From: CAUZIZ01 sp965218775
Lineage (GTDB): Bacteria; Acidobacteriota; UBA6911; RPQK01; JAJDTT01
Direction of reading: 5' to 3'
Assembly: GCA_965218775.1 (NCBI GenBank)
Contig: CBDCLS010000002.1
Span: forward strand, 1 to 64,000
Length of the DNA stretch: 64,000 nucleotides
Shown: positions 55,755-64,000 of the stretch, in pieces
Layout of the letters: the number at the start of each line of letters is the position of its first letter
How positions within the stretch are numbered: position 1 is the stretch's first letter
Notes under the pieces: model-generated
The model's input: only the letters and a program-made list of their open reading frames with translations
What the model was told of the DNA's origin: nothing
Databases searched by the model: none
Translations under genes and position numbers: made by a program

Positions 55755-57011
55755 TTAGTCGGTGCCGCTCTTGGCTCGAAACTTCTGCCCTGTCAGGCGG
55801 GGGCCGGAGCGGTCATGGGTGTCCACGTTGACTTCGACCGACATACCAATGCGGAGGGGGAATTCCTCGGGCGGGGGCTCATCCAAGACAATCTTGACAG
55901 GAATCCTGCGCGTGATCTTTACCCAATTGCCGGTGGCGTTCTCTGGGGGGAGAAGGGAAAAGGCGTCTCCGGTACCCGAGCTGATGCTGTGAACCCTACC
56001 TTGATAGGGCGCTTCTTCATAAGCATCGGCTACGATCTCTACGGTTTGTCCGATTCGGATCCCTTCGAGCTGATTTTCCTTGAAGTTGGCGCGAATCCAG
56101 ACGTTTCTCAGAGGTACAATGGACATGAGGGCTCTACTCGGTTGTACATTGTTGCCGACATCCACGTTCTTCTTACTGACGAATCCGTCGGTGGGAGCGA
56201 AGATCTCGGTGTAGGAGAGGTTCAAGTGGGCCTTCCCCAGATCGGCTTGAGCGCGTTCCAGTGCCGACGCTAGTGAGCGGAGCTCGATTGAGCGTATCTC
56301 AGTGGACAGAAACCCCGTCTTCGCCTGAGCGATCTGAGCCTGGACCTCGTCTATCTGCCGAATAGTCCCCTCCGCGGTCTCTTCCATGGTTAATTCCGCA
56401 GCCTCGGAGCGCTCCAGGTTAGCCCGGGACATCCGCTCTTCCGCAATGGCATCATCCAGCGCTTCCCGCGAAACTACTCCGGCCTCGTGTAGTGACCTCA
56501 TCCTCGACAGGTGCAGCTGGGACTTTTCCTGAGCCGCAGCCCAGCCCTGGACTTCCTTTAGCCGTTGCTCCAGCTGTGCCCGATCGGATTCGATCCGCTG
56601 ACGAAGGGTGCGGAGGAAAGCCTGTTTTTCCTCTACTTGGGCGTCGGTCTGATCTTGGCTGTACCGAACCGACACGCGAGCCGCCTCTAGCCGCGACCCG
56701 GCCATATCAACCTCGGTCTCCGCCTGGCTGATAGCCACTTTGGCCTCCGCCGAGTCCAGACGGACCAGGCACTCTCCCCTTTGTACATATTGGTTTTCTT
56801 CGACTAGAACCTCGGTTACGGTTCCAGGCATTCGAGCGCTTATGAGAGGGGTGTCCCCGTGAACGTAGGCGTCATCGGTGGATTCGCTACCCTGGTGGTG
56901 CTGCCACCAGCCGTAGCCGAGGATTACAGCAAGGATACAGATAGCTAGAAGAAGGAGAGGAAGTCCAAATCGAACCGAGCTACGAGCCGCATCCGGATCT
57001 TGATCTCGCAT
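55755..57011 (-). CDS. emrA: HlyD-family membrane fusion protein (EmrA-like)
   Basis: A 418-residue periplasmic adaptor anchored by one N-terminal helix (LPLLLLAICILAVILGYGWW). TDDAYVHGDTPLISARMPGTVTEVLVEENQYVQRGECLVRLD is the lipoyl/barrel-sandwich half; a long coiled-coil hairpin (about 110-240) follows; then EIFAPTDGFVSKKNVDVGNNVQPSRALMSIVPL completes the sandwich. The C-terminal part is somewhat longer than in E. coli EmrA. It is first in the emrAB operon. Confidence 0.92.
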   Translation of the reverse strand: MRDQDPDAARSSVRFGLPLLLLAICILAVILGYGWWQHHQGSESTDDAYVHGDTPLISARMPGTVTEVLVEENQYVQRGECLVRLDSAEAKVAISQAETEVDMAGSRLEAARVSVRYSQDQTDAQVEEKQAFLRTLRQRIESDRAQLEQRLKEVQGWAAAQEKSQLHLSRMRSLHEAGVVSREALDDAIAEERMSRANLERSEAAELTMEETAEGTIRQIDEVQAQIAQAKTGFLSTEIRSIELRSLASALERAQADLGKAHLNLSYTEIFAPTDGFVSKKNVDVGNNVQPSRALMSIVPLRNVWIRANFKENQLEGIRIGQTVEIVADAYEEAPYQGRVHSISSGTGDAFSLLPPENATGNWVKITRRIPVKIVLDEPPPEEFPLRIGMSVEVNVDTHDRSGPRLTGQKFRAKSGTD

Positions 57012-57223
57012 GTGAGCTGATTTTCTACCGCGCCTGAACTGTGGCGATCCGGATGAAACCTCCCCGGCTATTGTAACCGAAAACCGCTGACTTGAAACCT
57101 CACCTGGTTTCAGGCTGAAGGTCGAAGGTTACGGCTGCTGGGTCGAATAGGGCTGCGAACGTCGAAATAGCTCCAGCGACATGAATGGCCGGAGCGCAGC
57201 ATGTTGCCGAAGAGGGCTCCTCG

Positions 57224-58909
57224 TCAAGAAGCAGCCGAACGGTCTCGACGCCAGAAATGTGTGAGGACGGCCAGCAGGACGAATGCGCCTGTAGCGCCAA
57301 GGCCGATCGTGCCTGTGCGCGACCAGATACTGTAGAGGCATCCGAAGCTGGCGAAGCCCGTCGCCAACACCATCAGGAGGTTCCAAAGGATCCGCGCCCG
57401 TCCCCGCGGGAGGTTCTCCCCCAGCAGTTTCTTCTGATTCATCAGAAGAAAAAAGGAGACGTAGGCGATTGGCAGCAGTGCCATGCCGAAGATCGAGGTC
57501 GGAACAGCCAGCCAGAACTGGGCATCCTTCCAGAAAAAGGGTCCCAGGGCACCTACCGTAGCAGCCAGGCATCCCAATCGGAAGGCCCGTCCGCCGATGG
57601 GAAGTCCCAGCATCTCGCAGACGACGAAGCCGGAGATGAGCATCAGGATAGCAATACTGGACATCGCCATCCCGACGACGCCAATCCCGAAAACGACGTT
57701 TGCAAACACGTCTCCAGTCAACGGTTTCAGGGACTGGGCCAGATTGAAGGCATCGCGCTTGACCAGCATGGCGGCGAGGTTCTTCTCGGCCTGCGAGAGG
57801 TTTTCCGTAGCTGCCTTGATTTCTGCATCTCCCAGCTTCGATGAGGTGGTTTTGACTCGATCGGACAGGAGGCGCTGGTAACCCGCCACTAGATTGGCGG
57901 GCGGTGGAGCCCCGTCCTGGACCAGGAGACCCTGGGCGGGACGGGTGTGGAACTGGCTCGCCGAGGCGATAACGACACAGCTGGTTGCAAGCAAGAAGGG
58001 GATCAGCATGCCGGTGGACAGGTCGAAGATGGCGAGGCCGCGAAAATCGCGATTCCAGCCTCGGGAAATCAGTGAATAGCCCAGTAGGAAGGTCATGTTG
58101 ATGCCGACCGCGGTTGCGCTGGCGCTGATCATGACGTCCCGCTGCATTCCCAGGATCTTGCTTCTCCAGAATTCTCGGGAGGCTTCGTCCACTACCTGCA
58201 GAAAGGGCTTATAAGTGGCTGCAGGCTCAAACAGGGTACTCAGGTCTGGGATGAAGCCAGAGAGAATGGATCCCCACGGGAGTCCCTGCTCAGAGAAGCT
58301 CAATCGGAGGACCACACCGAAGAAGCAGAGGACGATCAGCGCGACCACCACCTTCAGAGTCCCTTCATACAGCTTTACTCCCAGACCTCCTCGACCATAG
58401 AGCCAGGTGAAGGAAACGGTGATGCCGAGAATGAGGCCACAGATGATCGCCTTGCCCCCGAGATCACCGAAGAGTCCCTCGGATCCTACGAGCCCGGGAA
58501 GCAGGTTCTGCTGCACTGCGCTGGTGGCCAGGCTGAATTGGGGGAGGCACCATACCATGTTGGCTAAAAGGGTGGCGATGGCCCAAGCCCAACCTAGAAG
58601 GGGGCTCACGTGCCGATTTATGGCCTGGAAGGGGTGCTCTCCTGTAGAGAGCGTCACGTAGCTGATGGCGCTCAGCATGACGATGCCGAGGAGCATGGCC
58701 AAGGGCTGGAGCCAGAGGAGAGCGAAACCCGACAGGATCCCCAGGTAGAGGCTGCTGGCCAGGGAACCACCCCCCAATGTTAGTGCGCTTTGCAGCCAGC
58801 CGGGTCCCGAAAGCTTGATGTAGGCCTTCAGAGTAGCCGGACGTCCCTGGGCCTGCGCCTGCTGAAGCAGCTGGTGGTCGGTTTGGACTTCCGATGTTGG
58901 CTCAGGCAT
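57224..58909 (-). CDS. Nramp-related transporter lacking the canonical metal-binding motif
   Basis: A 561-residue membrane protein with about 12 hydrophobic helices. It opens with KLSGPGWLQSALTLGGGSLASSLYLGIL, aligned with Nramp helix 1, but the DPGN motif that binds Mn/Fe is GGGS. The helix 6 region reads SATAVGINMTFLLGYSLISRGW instead of the usual MPHN. A long extracytoplasmic loop (about 325-395, charged and coiled-coil-like) separates later helices. Selectivity for transition metals is therefore doubtful. It is transcribed alone. Confidence 0.78.
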   Translation of the reverse strand: MPEPTSEVQTDHQLLQQAQAQGRPATLKAYIKLSGPGWLQSALTLGGGSLASSLYLGILSGFALLWLQPLAMLLGIVMLSAISYVTLSTGEHPFQAINRHVSPLLGWAWAIATLLANMVWCLPQFSLATSAVQQNLLPGLVGSEGLFGDLGGKAIICGLILGITVSFTWLYGRGGLGVKLYEGTLKVVVALIVLCFFGVVLRLSFSEQGLPWGSILSGFIPDLSTLFEPAATYKPFLQVVDEASREFWRSKILGMQRDVMISASATAVGINMTFLLGYSLISRGWNRDFRGLAIFDLSTGMLIPFLLATSCVVIASASQFHTRPAQGLLVQDGAPPPANLVAGYQRLLSDRVKTTSSKLGDAEIKAATENLSQAEKNLAAMLVKRDAFNLAQSLKPLTGDVFANVVFGIGVVGMAMSSIAILMLISGFVVCEMLGLPIGGRAFRLGCLAATVGALGPFFWKDAQFWLAVPTSIFGMALLPIAYVSFFLLMNQKKLLGENLPRGRARILWNLLMVLATGFASFGCLYSIWSRTGTIGLGATGAFVLLAVLTHFWRRDRSAAS

Positions 58910-59008
58910 GATTGATTCCCGGTTGTACGACAGGGTAGGTCTGACGCCGAATCGTCATTCTGGACTGGGTCGGCGCACTTGTAAACCCGGCGCGGAGGAA
59001 TTCCCTCA

Positions 59009-59938
59009 GTGGAAGCGTTTGTTGTCCAACAGGAAGAGGTCGATCTGCCCCGAGGGGCATGGACAGGGACCCATCGCGTCGGCGTTCACTGGCGAGGAAG
59101 ACATCTCTTTTCGATAAGCCAGGGGCCGTTCCGATCCTACCTGTTTCCCGTCTTTACGCCGAAGGGATTCGCCGTTACCTCGGAGAGTCCAGCAGATCAC
59201 CCTCATCACAACTCCATCTGGATCGCATCCGATCGCGTACGTTGTCGTTTTCCTTATAGGGAGAGCGAAACCGAAGAAGGGACCTACAATTTCTACGTCA
59301 ACAATACCTTTCAGGGAAGAGCGGCAAGCCAGATTCGTGGGACCGGCCTGGAGCATGAGGAGATCAGTACCGAGCACCTGAGGATTACCCAGAGTCTGGT
59401 TTGGCAGGGACCCCAGGAGTGGGCGGCCCCTGAAGGCAGAATCCTCATTAAAGAAAAGAGAACTCTGGATATCCGTCCGGGCGAGAGGGTCAATCTCATC
59501 GATATTCGATCCAGTCTATCCGCGACGGAGTGGCCACTAGAGCTGGGACCCACGCGGCACGCCTTCTTTGGTGTAAGGATGGCAGAGGCGCTCACCTCAA
59601 TGCACGGGGCTGTTCTGCGGGATCCGGAACGCCAGGGAACCGCATCTGTCAACGGACGGATATCAGACTGGTTGGACTATTCCGGCACGCTTGGGTCTGA
59701 CGTCAGGGCGGGAGTGGCGCTATTCCCGCACCCATCGGCAGCGGGCCATCCCTGGCACGCCACGGACTGGGGAGTCCTGAATGTGAATCCGCTGGATGGT
59801 AGAGCTTACTCCCTGACGCCGGGGGAAAATCTAGCGTTCGCTCTCCGCATAGTCGTCCACGACGGCGACGCCGACGAAGCCGGTATCTTCGAGTTGTACC
59901 AGGAGTTTATCGATGCTGCGGGCCGAGGGCCAACCTAA
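59009..59938 (+). CDS. DUF6807 (PmoA-like) family protein
   Basis: A 309-residue protein of a family common in Planctomycetota and Acidobacteriota and often labelled 'PmoA' without evidence for methane oxidation. Signatures: SESPADHPHHNSIWIASDRV, LELGPTRHAFFGVRMAE and VALFPHPSAAGHPWHATDWGVLNVNP. The fold is expected to be a jelly-roll like those of carbohydrate-active enzymes; the activity is unknown. The GTG at 59009 follows GGAGGA. The TAA stop (59936-59938) overlaps the target site of the downstream insertion sequences. Confidence 0.82.
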   Translation: MEAFVVQQEEVDLPRGAWTGTHRVGVHWRGRHLFSISQGPFRSYLFPVFTPKGFAVTSESPADHPHHNSIWIASDRVRCRFPYRESETEEGTYNFYVNNTFQGRAASQIRGTGLEHEEISTEHLRITQSLVWQGPQEWAAPEGRILIKEKRTLDIRPGERVNLIDIRSSLSATEWPLELGPTRHAFFGVRMAEALTSMHGAVLRDPERQGTASVNGRISDWLDYSGTLGSDVRAGVALFPHPSAAGHPWHATDWGVLNVNPLDGRAYSLTPGENLAFALRIVVHDGDADEAGIFELYQEFIDAAGRGPT

Positions 59939-59941
59939 GCT

Positions 59942-61598
59942 AGTTCTCGTCCGTTCGATTGTAAGTGACTGGAAATAAAAGGGAAAGAAGAGATTTAGGA
60001 GCTCCGTTTTTGTCAGGTCCTCTTGGTAGAATAAGTTTGCCAACTAACTCAAAGAAAAGGATTTACGACAAAACTGGAGCTCCAACGATGAGAAAGAACA
60101 GCGAACCACAGAGGCCGCTCGCCCCTGTGTGGCCCAATCACCGCTTGAGTGACGAGCTCCGCACGATCTCGAAGATTCTCGATAAGAATCCCGAGATCCT
60201 GGATCTGGTTTTACAAGATCTGTCTGACAAAGTGGATCCCCAAAACGGTTCGCCGGGCCTGAGTGCCGAGCAGCTCCTGCGTTGTGCGGTGCTCAAGAAC
60301 TGGCATCAGCTGTCCTACGAGAAGCTGGCCTTTCACTTAGCCGACTCCGAGAGCTTTCGGGCGTTTTGCCGCTTACCCTTAGGGTGGGCTCCGGGCAAGA
60401 GTTGTCTGCAGGAGAACCTCAGTCGAATCCAGGCCGCGACCTGGGAGGGGATCGGGCAGATCCTGGTCCAATGGGCGAAGGCCCAAGGACTGGAGCAGGG
60501 ACACAAGATCCGGGTGGATGCGACAAACGTCCCCAGCCCCATCCGCCATCCTTTTGATTCCCGGCTGTTGTACGATTCGATCCGCACGGTCACGGCGTTG
60601 TTACGAGATTTAGGCCAATCCCATCGAGTGAGCTACCGGGACCACTGTCGGCGGGCCAAACGTCGTGTGATCAATCTCCGCAACGTCCGGGGTAAAGCCC
60701 GCAAGAAGGTCGTTTACCTCGATCTGCTGAAGGTGGCAAAAAAGACCCGACACTATGGCAAGTTGGCGCTTGAGAATGCCTCCCAGTGGGAGGACTGCCA
60801 CAGTTTGATAATCGCTGGAAAGTTGCGTCATTATTTGGAGTTGCTGCAGCAGGTCATCGATCAAACCGAGCGCCGGATCCTGCGGGGAGAGACGGTGGCG
60901 GCGGAGGAAAAGGTCGTTTCCATCTTTGAGGAGCATAGCGACATCCTTCAGACGGGAGGCAGAGAGACCGTCTTTGGCCACAAGGTGTTTTTGACCTGTG
61001 GCAAGAGTTCGCTGATCTTGGACTGTCGAGTTGTGGCCGGGAATCCGGCCGATCAGACTCAGCTGAAACCCATGCTCCGACGCCATTTCGAGCACTACGG
61101 CTTCTATCCTCGGCAGGCCAGTTTTGACGGGGGATTCGCTACCCAGGACAATCTCCAGTGGGGCAAGAAGCAGGGCATCGAAGATGTCGCGTTTGCCAAA
61201 AAGAGGAACTTGAAGGTCCCCGATATGGTTCGTTCCAGCTGGGTCTATCGACAACTGAGACGCTTTCGGGCCGGGATCGAAGGCTGCATCTCGATGCTCA
61301 AGCGGGTCTTTGGAGTCGACCGCTGCACCTGGAAGGGCTGGGATCACTTCCAGCAGTATGTGCAGCTTTCGGTGCTCAGTTACAACTTGCTCGTCCTGGC
61401 TCGTTTGCTGTTGTAGAAAGCTCAGAGTCCACTATTAGGGTGCGGGAGTTCAAGGATTGGTGTCTCTTAAAAACGACTTTCGAGGACTAGCTTGCAAACC
61501 CTCCTCTGAAACGGAGGGAAGTCACTGCCCGAAACCCTGGTATTGTCGAAGAAACCACCGATGGAACCTCAGAAAACGGGGGTTCCCGGATGAGAACT
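59942..61598 (+). mobile_element. ISNCY-like insertion sequence
   Basis: A 1657-bp element with short inverted ends (AGTTCTCGTCCG and, on the other side, CGGATGAGAACT) and a 5-bp duplication AAGCT (59937-59941 and 61599-61603). It landed on the border of the adjacent 2.1-kb IS, whose CTAG flank overlaps the duplicated AAGCT. Confidence 0.82.
60088..61416 (+). CDS. ISNCY-family transposase
   Basis: A 442-residue protein. RTISKILDKNPEILDLVLQDL, GLSAEQLLRCAVLKNWHQLSYEKLAFHLADSESFRAFCRL and KIRVDATNVPSPI (first Asp) are typical; VFGHKVFLTCGKS, GFYPRQASFDGGFAT (second Asp) and FRAGIEGCISMLKRVFGVDRC (Glu) complete the core. ATG 60088 is preferred to 59965, which lies in the element's 5' leader. 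It appears intact. Confidence 0.88.
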   Translation: MRKNSEPQRPLAPVWPNHRLSDELRTISKILDKNPEILDLVLQDLSDKVDPQNGSPGLSAEQLLRCAVLKNWHQLSYEKLAFHLADSESFRAFCRLPLGWAPGKSCLQENLSRIQAATWEGIGQILVQWAKAQGLEQGHKIRVDATNVPSPIRHPFDSRLLYDSIRTVTALLRDLGQSHRVSYRDHCRRAKRRVINLRNVRGKARKKVVYLDLLKVAKKTRHYGKLALENASQWEDCHSLIIAGKLRHYLELLQQVIDQTERRILRGETVAAEEKVVSIFEEHSDILQTGGRETVFGHKVFLTCGKSSLILDCRVVAGNPADQTQLKPMLRRHFEHYGFYPRQASFDGGFATQDNLQWGKKQGIEDVAFAKKRNLKVPDMVRSSWVYRQLRRFRAGIEGCISMLKRVFGVDRCTWKGWDHFQQYVQLSVLSYNLLVLARLLL

Positions 61599-61605
61599 AA
61601 GCTAG

Positions 61606-63705
61606 CCTCGATTTCCACGGTACTGGAAAGGACTAACATTTTTTAAGGGTAGCCGTTGAGTCGGTTAGTCAAATCGAAGGACCAGAGTTTTGCCGCCAAA
61701 CCAAGGCATGGGCGTGGGATCATCACCCAGGCCCGAGGCGACCAAGTAGGGGTTATGGGCGCGCTTATCGAGGTGGACGGTGACTTGCTGCTCTTGGATC
61801 TGGACCCGGGCCGAGACGTCGAGGAGATTTCGGAAGATCTTTTTGGCTTGAGCCCGCTGATATTCGCGACCAATCTTCTCGGCCATGAGTCGATATAGGG
61901 AGCTGGCCATGAGGGTGATCTGGAGGTCAAAATCCACTTTGAGTCCCACCATCGAAGAGAGCGCGTCCAGGTGAAAGAACTGGATGGCTTCGGAGATGCC
62001 ATTTTCGATGAGCATGCGTTGGGCATAGCGGGTGATCAGAGTCGAGGGGGCGCGGCGCAGATGGTTGGTCAGTAGGACGGTCGGTTCTTCGTGACCGAGT
62101 TCCATGAGGGTGAGCTGGCGCAGGGGACCTTCGTAATGTTTCAGGACGATCCGCTGGTCCAGGACTTTGGGGGTGCGAAAGATCCGAGTCAGGGCGGGTA
62201 AGGTGATGCGGTGCCAGGCGGAGGCGGGGCGGCTCCAGATCTGGCCCAGCATTTTTTGGGAGTGGCGGCGCAGGGTGATAAAGCCAATGCCCTGTTGGTT
62301 GAGGCGGTTCAGATGAGCATAGGTGGTCAACTGGGAATCGAAGACGAGTTCGGCCGGAGGCTGACCGCTGTGTTGGTGCCAGAACTGGACGAAGCGTTGC
62401 ACCTCGTCGGCTCGATCGGCCCGGGGGACACCCGCATTGGCGTAGCATAAGACACGCTCGGTGGCGTCCCGAGCCAAAAAAACGAGGATGCCTTTTTGGC
62501 TGCGGCTGCGGGAAGAGACATAGTGTTTGTCCAAAGGTTCCTGCTGGCTATTGGCGGGGACGGTGTGAAAGTCCAGATCGAAGGAAGAGCCCCGGGGCAG
62601 GCCGGCGGCTTGGACCTGCTCAAACCAGGCTCCCATGAGGCGCAGGTTGGCGCGTCGGTCGACCCGGGAGCTGTAGGCGGCCAGGTAGGAGCGCTTGGGC
62701 ACCACATTGAGACCGGCAAAAAGGGCGATGCCCTCGTCAAAGACCCGATCCATGACATGACTTTTTCTTTCGATGCCCAGCAGCTTCAGAGCCAGCAGGG
62801 TGCGCACGGCCTGCTCGGCGGGAATCATTTGGGAGCCGGGAAGGCGGGGGGGCTGCAGCACCGCCCCGAGATCGATCGATCGCATCAGCGGGACGAACAG
62901 AAACAGACCGCCGACCCGGGTGCGAAAGCTGCGCGGGGCCAGATTGATCTGCCGCACGTCGGCGATGGCTGCTGCTTCGGGCTTGAGGGTGGCGGGGCGT
63001 TGCTCATCCCGACGCCGGGGCAGTCGGGCGAAGCCCTCCTCTCGCAGCAGGATCGATAACGCATTGATGCTGATGGAATGGCCGGCGGCGGCCAACTCGC
63101 GTTGGATATCGTAGACCGAGAGGTTTCGCTTGCGCAGGGCGACGGCCCGTTCCCGCACCCGATCGCGGGCGGGCGCCGCTTGAGGCCCCCGGCGAATCGC
63201 CTGAAAGAAGCGGGCGCGCTTGCTGAGATCATGGCGAAACTGATGACAGAGGACGCGGAAGGCTCCTGGGGAATAGCCGAAGCGAGTGGCGACCTGCTGC
63301 GAGGGCAAGCCTTCGACGAAAAAGCAGCGCAAGGCCTCATACTGGCGCTGCAGAGGCGATTCGGGGGCCAGGAAGAATTGGGCCTCCGGAGCGGTCGGTC
63401 GGGTGTCATTAGTTAGTCCATTCCGATTACTGTATTCCAAACTATAACTATACTAGATATGAATGACAGAAAATGCTCAGCCTTTGATAGGGTTCTATTC
63501 TGCCTCATATCCAGACTTTTCTAGCATTCGCGTGGGGATCGTCCCTTGATCAGGTTTTAGGTATAGGATTACCTCTCTATCCAAATAGGTACTTCTATTT
63601 ACTAACGTAGGTGGAAACACAGCAGGCGCAAGTCGCGCCGATCAAGGATTCTGGCGGGGGGCTCGAAGCGGAAAGGCGTCATTTGTACTGCCGTGGAAAT
63701 CGAGG
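61606..63705 (-). mobile_element. 2.1-kb IS element, copy 2 (CCTCGATTTCC ends)
   Basis: A 2100-bp element with inverted ends CCTCGATTTCCACGG / CCGTGGAAATCGAGG and CTAG on both flanks (61602-61605 and 63706-63709). Its organisation equals that of copy 1. The left CTAG directly follows the DUF6807 stop once the ISNCY element is removed. Confidence 0.88.
61665..63440 (-). CDS. DDE-type transposase of the 2.1-kb IS, copy 2
   Basis: A 591-residue paralogue of the transposase at 47761-49518. RQYEALRCFFVEGLPSQQVATRFGYSPGAFRVLCHQF is the N-terminal helix-turn-helix; FDLDFHTVPANSQQEPLDKHYVS, AELVFDSQLTTYAHL and RYAQRMLIENGISEAIQFFHLDALSS give the likely D, D and E. Roughly half the residues match copy 1, so the two elements entered independently or long ago. 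It is full length. Confidence 0.82.
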   Translation of the reverse strand: MEYSNRNGLTNDTRPTAPEAQFFLAPESPLQRQYEALRCFFVEGLPSQQVATRFGYSPGAFRVLCHQFRHDLSKRARFFQAIRRGPQAAPARDRVRERAVALRKRNLSVYDIQRELAAAGHSISINALSILLREEGFARLPRRRDEQRPATLKPEAAAIADVRQINLAPRSFRTRVGGLFLFVPLMRSIDLGAVLQPPRLPGSQMIPAEQAVRTLLALKLLGIERKSHVMDRVFDEGIALFAGLNVVPKRSYLAAYSSRVDRRANLRLMGAWFEQVQAAGLPRGSSFDLDFHTVPANSQQEPLDKHYVSSRSRSQKGILVFLARDATERVLCYANAGVPRADRADEVQRFVQFWHQHSGQPPAELVFDSQLTTYAHLNRLNQQGIGFITLRRHSQKMLGQIWSRPASAWHRITLPALTRIFRTPKVLDQRIVLKHYEGPLRQLTLMELGHEEPTVLLTNHLRRAPSTLITRYAQRMLIENGISEAIQFFHLDALSSMVGLKVDFDLQITLMASSLYRLMAEKIGREYQRAQAKKIFRNLLDVSARVQIQEQQVTVHLDKRAHNPYLVASGLGDDPTPMPWFGGKTLVLRFD

Positions 63706-63735
63706 CTAGGCTAAGCTGAAACTTCATTGGCGAAC

Positions 63736-63862
63736 GTAGCTTTGGCCTCCAGGCCGAAGTCTTATTCTTCCGGGCCTTTGGCTCGGACGGCGGCCTGGAG
63801 CCCACCGCTACGCCGGACCCAAAGTTTCGTTCTCGAATGAGGCCAGTACTGCTGGGGCAGGT
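63736..63862 (-). repeat. Palindromic dispersed repeat R2, copy 3 (inverted)
   Basis: Reverse complement of the R2 consensus, from GCTAC at 63740-63736 to the CCCCAG-like start near 63862. It lies 14 bp beyond the stop of the minus-strand gene at 63877, with the opposite R2 end facing the stop compared with copies 1 and 2. Confidence 0.7.
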
Positions 63863-63876
63863 CGGCCTCGGCAGGC

Positions 63877-64000
63877 TCACCGAATAACCGACTTAGGCGT
63901 AGCTTCTAGACGCGTAATCACTGATTTCTCGCGATCCAGCATTTCGACTACCTGGGGCAGCATGTCCTCCTTCCACTGATCGCTTTCGTAGACCGCTTCG
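63877..64000 (-). CDS. C-terminus of a NIPSNAP-like protein (partial, 5' end outside window)
   Basis: The last 40 codons read EAVYESDQWKEDMLPQVVEM, then LDREKSVITRLEATPKSVIR and a TGA at 63879-63877. The ExxxxSDxWKxxxLPxVxxMLDR pattern resembles the end of NIPSNAP domain (dimeric alpha-beta barrel) proteins common in Acidobacteriota. Only the tail is visible, so the assignment is tentative. Confidence 0.5.
   Translation of the reverse strand, partial: EAVYESDQWKEDMLPQVVEMLDREKSVITRLEATPKSVIR

Noticed and set aside
59009..59938. Methane monooxygenase function for the 'PmoA-like' DUF6807 gene
   Set aside because: The label is a database artefact; the protein lacks membrane helices and is unrelated to particulate methane monooxygenase.
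47719..63705. Composite transposon bounded by the two 2.1-kb IS copies (47.7-63.7 kb)
   Set aside because: The two copies are diverged, each has its own CTAG duplication, and no shared outer duplication was seen.

Overview
The window looks like a chromosomal segment of a GC-rich Gram-negative bacterium, most likely an Acidobacteriota-type environmental or host-associated lineage. This is an inference from gene content: an Oar/CarboxypepD-type TonB receptor remnant, TolB/PD40 and NHL propeller remnants, a PVC-type membrane-bound dehydrogenase with HEAT repeats and c-type heme, and DUF6807, PhyH and phosphotriesterase-family genes. No rRNA, tRNA or CRISPR array was seen.

Layout. 1-8969 holds two divergent formate dehydrogenase loci. 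The left one (minus strand) has a NuoE-NuoF-like flavoprotein, a NuoG-N-like ferredoxin subunit and a catalytic subunit running off the window. The right one is a Tat-exported FdnG-FdnH-FdnI respiratory enzyme plus FdhE. Both catalytic genes carry an in-frame UGA at the selenocysteine position, each followed by a near-identical SECIS hairpin. 8970-17748 is decayed: a hairpin array, a TonB receptor remnant, a VapBC-like toxin-antitoxin pair, a TolB-like remnant, and hyuA and hyuB, broken respectively by an IS4-family element and a 175-bp MITE. 17749-34044 is mostly intact metabolism and transport: a translationally coupled J-like/PhyH/phosphotriesterase operon, a PEGA protein, a PVC-type dehydrogenase, a symporter/DegT/CaiB/RhaM-like cluster, an atypical M19 dipeptidase and a class III aminotransferase. 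34045-37387 is one IS1380-family element nested in another. 37738-45798 carries gamma-glutamyltransferase divergent from a GCS2-type ligase, a split heme/beta-propeller protein and a glycosyltransferase. 46171-51603 has an HU gene, three MITEs and two nested IS elements. 51649-59938 has a GH-like propeller, a methyltransferase, an EmrAB-like efflux pair, an Nramp-like transporter and a DUF6807 protein. The end holds an ISNCY-like element, a second copy of the 2.1-kb IS type, and the tail of a NIPSNAP-like gene.

Two themes stand out. First, seven complete mobile units of several unrelated types are flanked by the tetranucleotide CTAG or TTAG, and one truncated MITE keeps CTAG at its surviving end; the sites often lie on or beside stop codons. 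Second, a palindromic repeat of about 130 bp recurs about 15 bp beyond stop codons. About 13 kb of the window is mobile DNA, and both hydantoinase/oxoprolinase subunits, several propeller genes and a TonB receptor have been lost to it.
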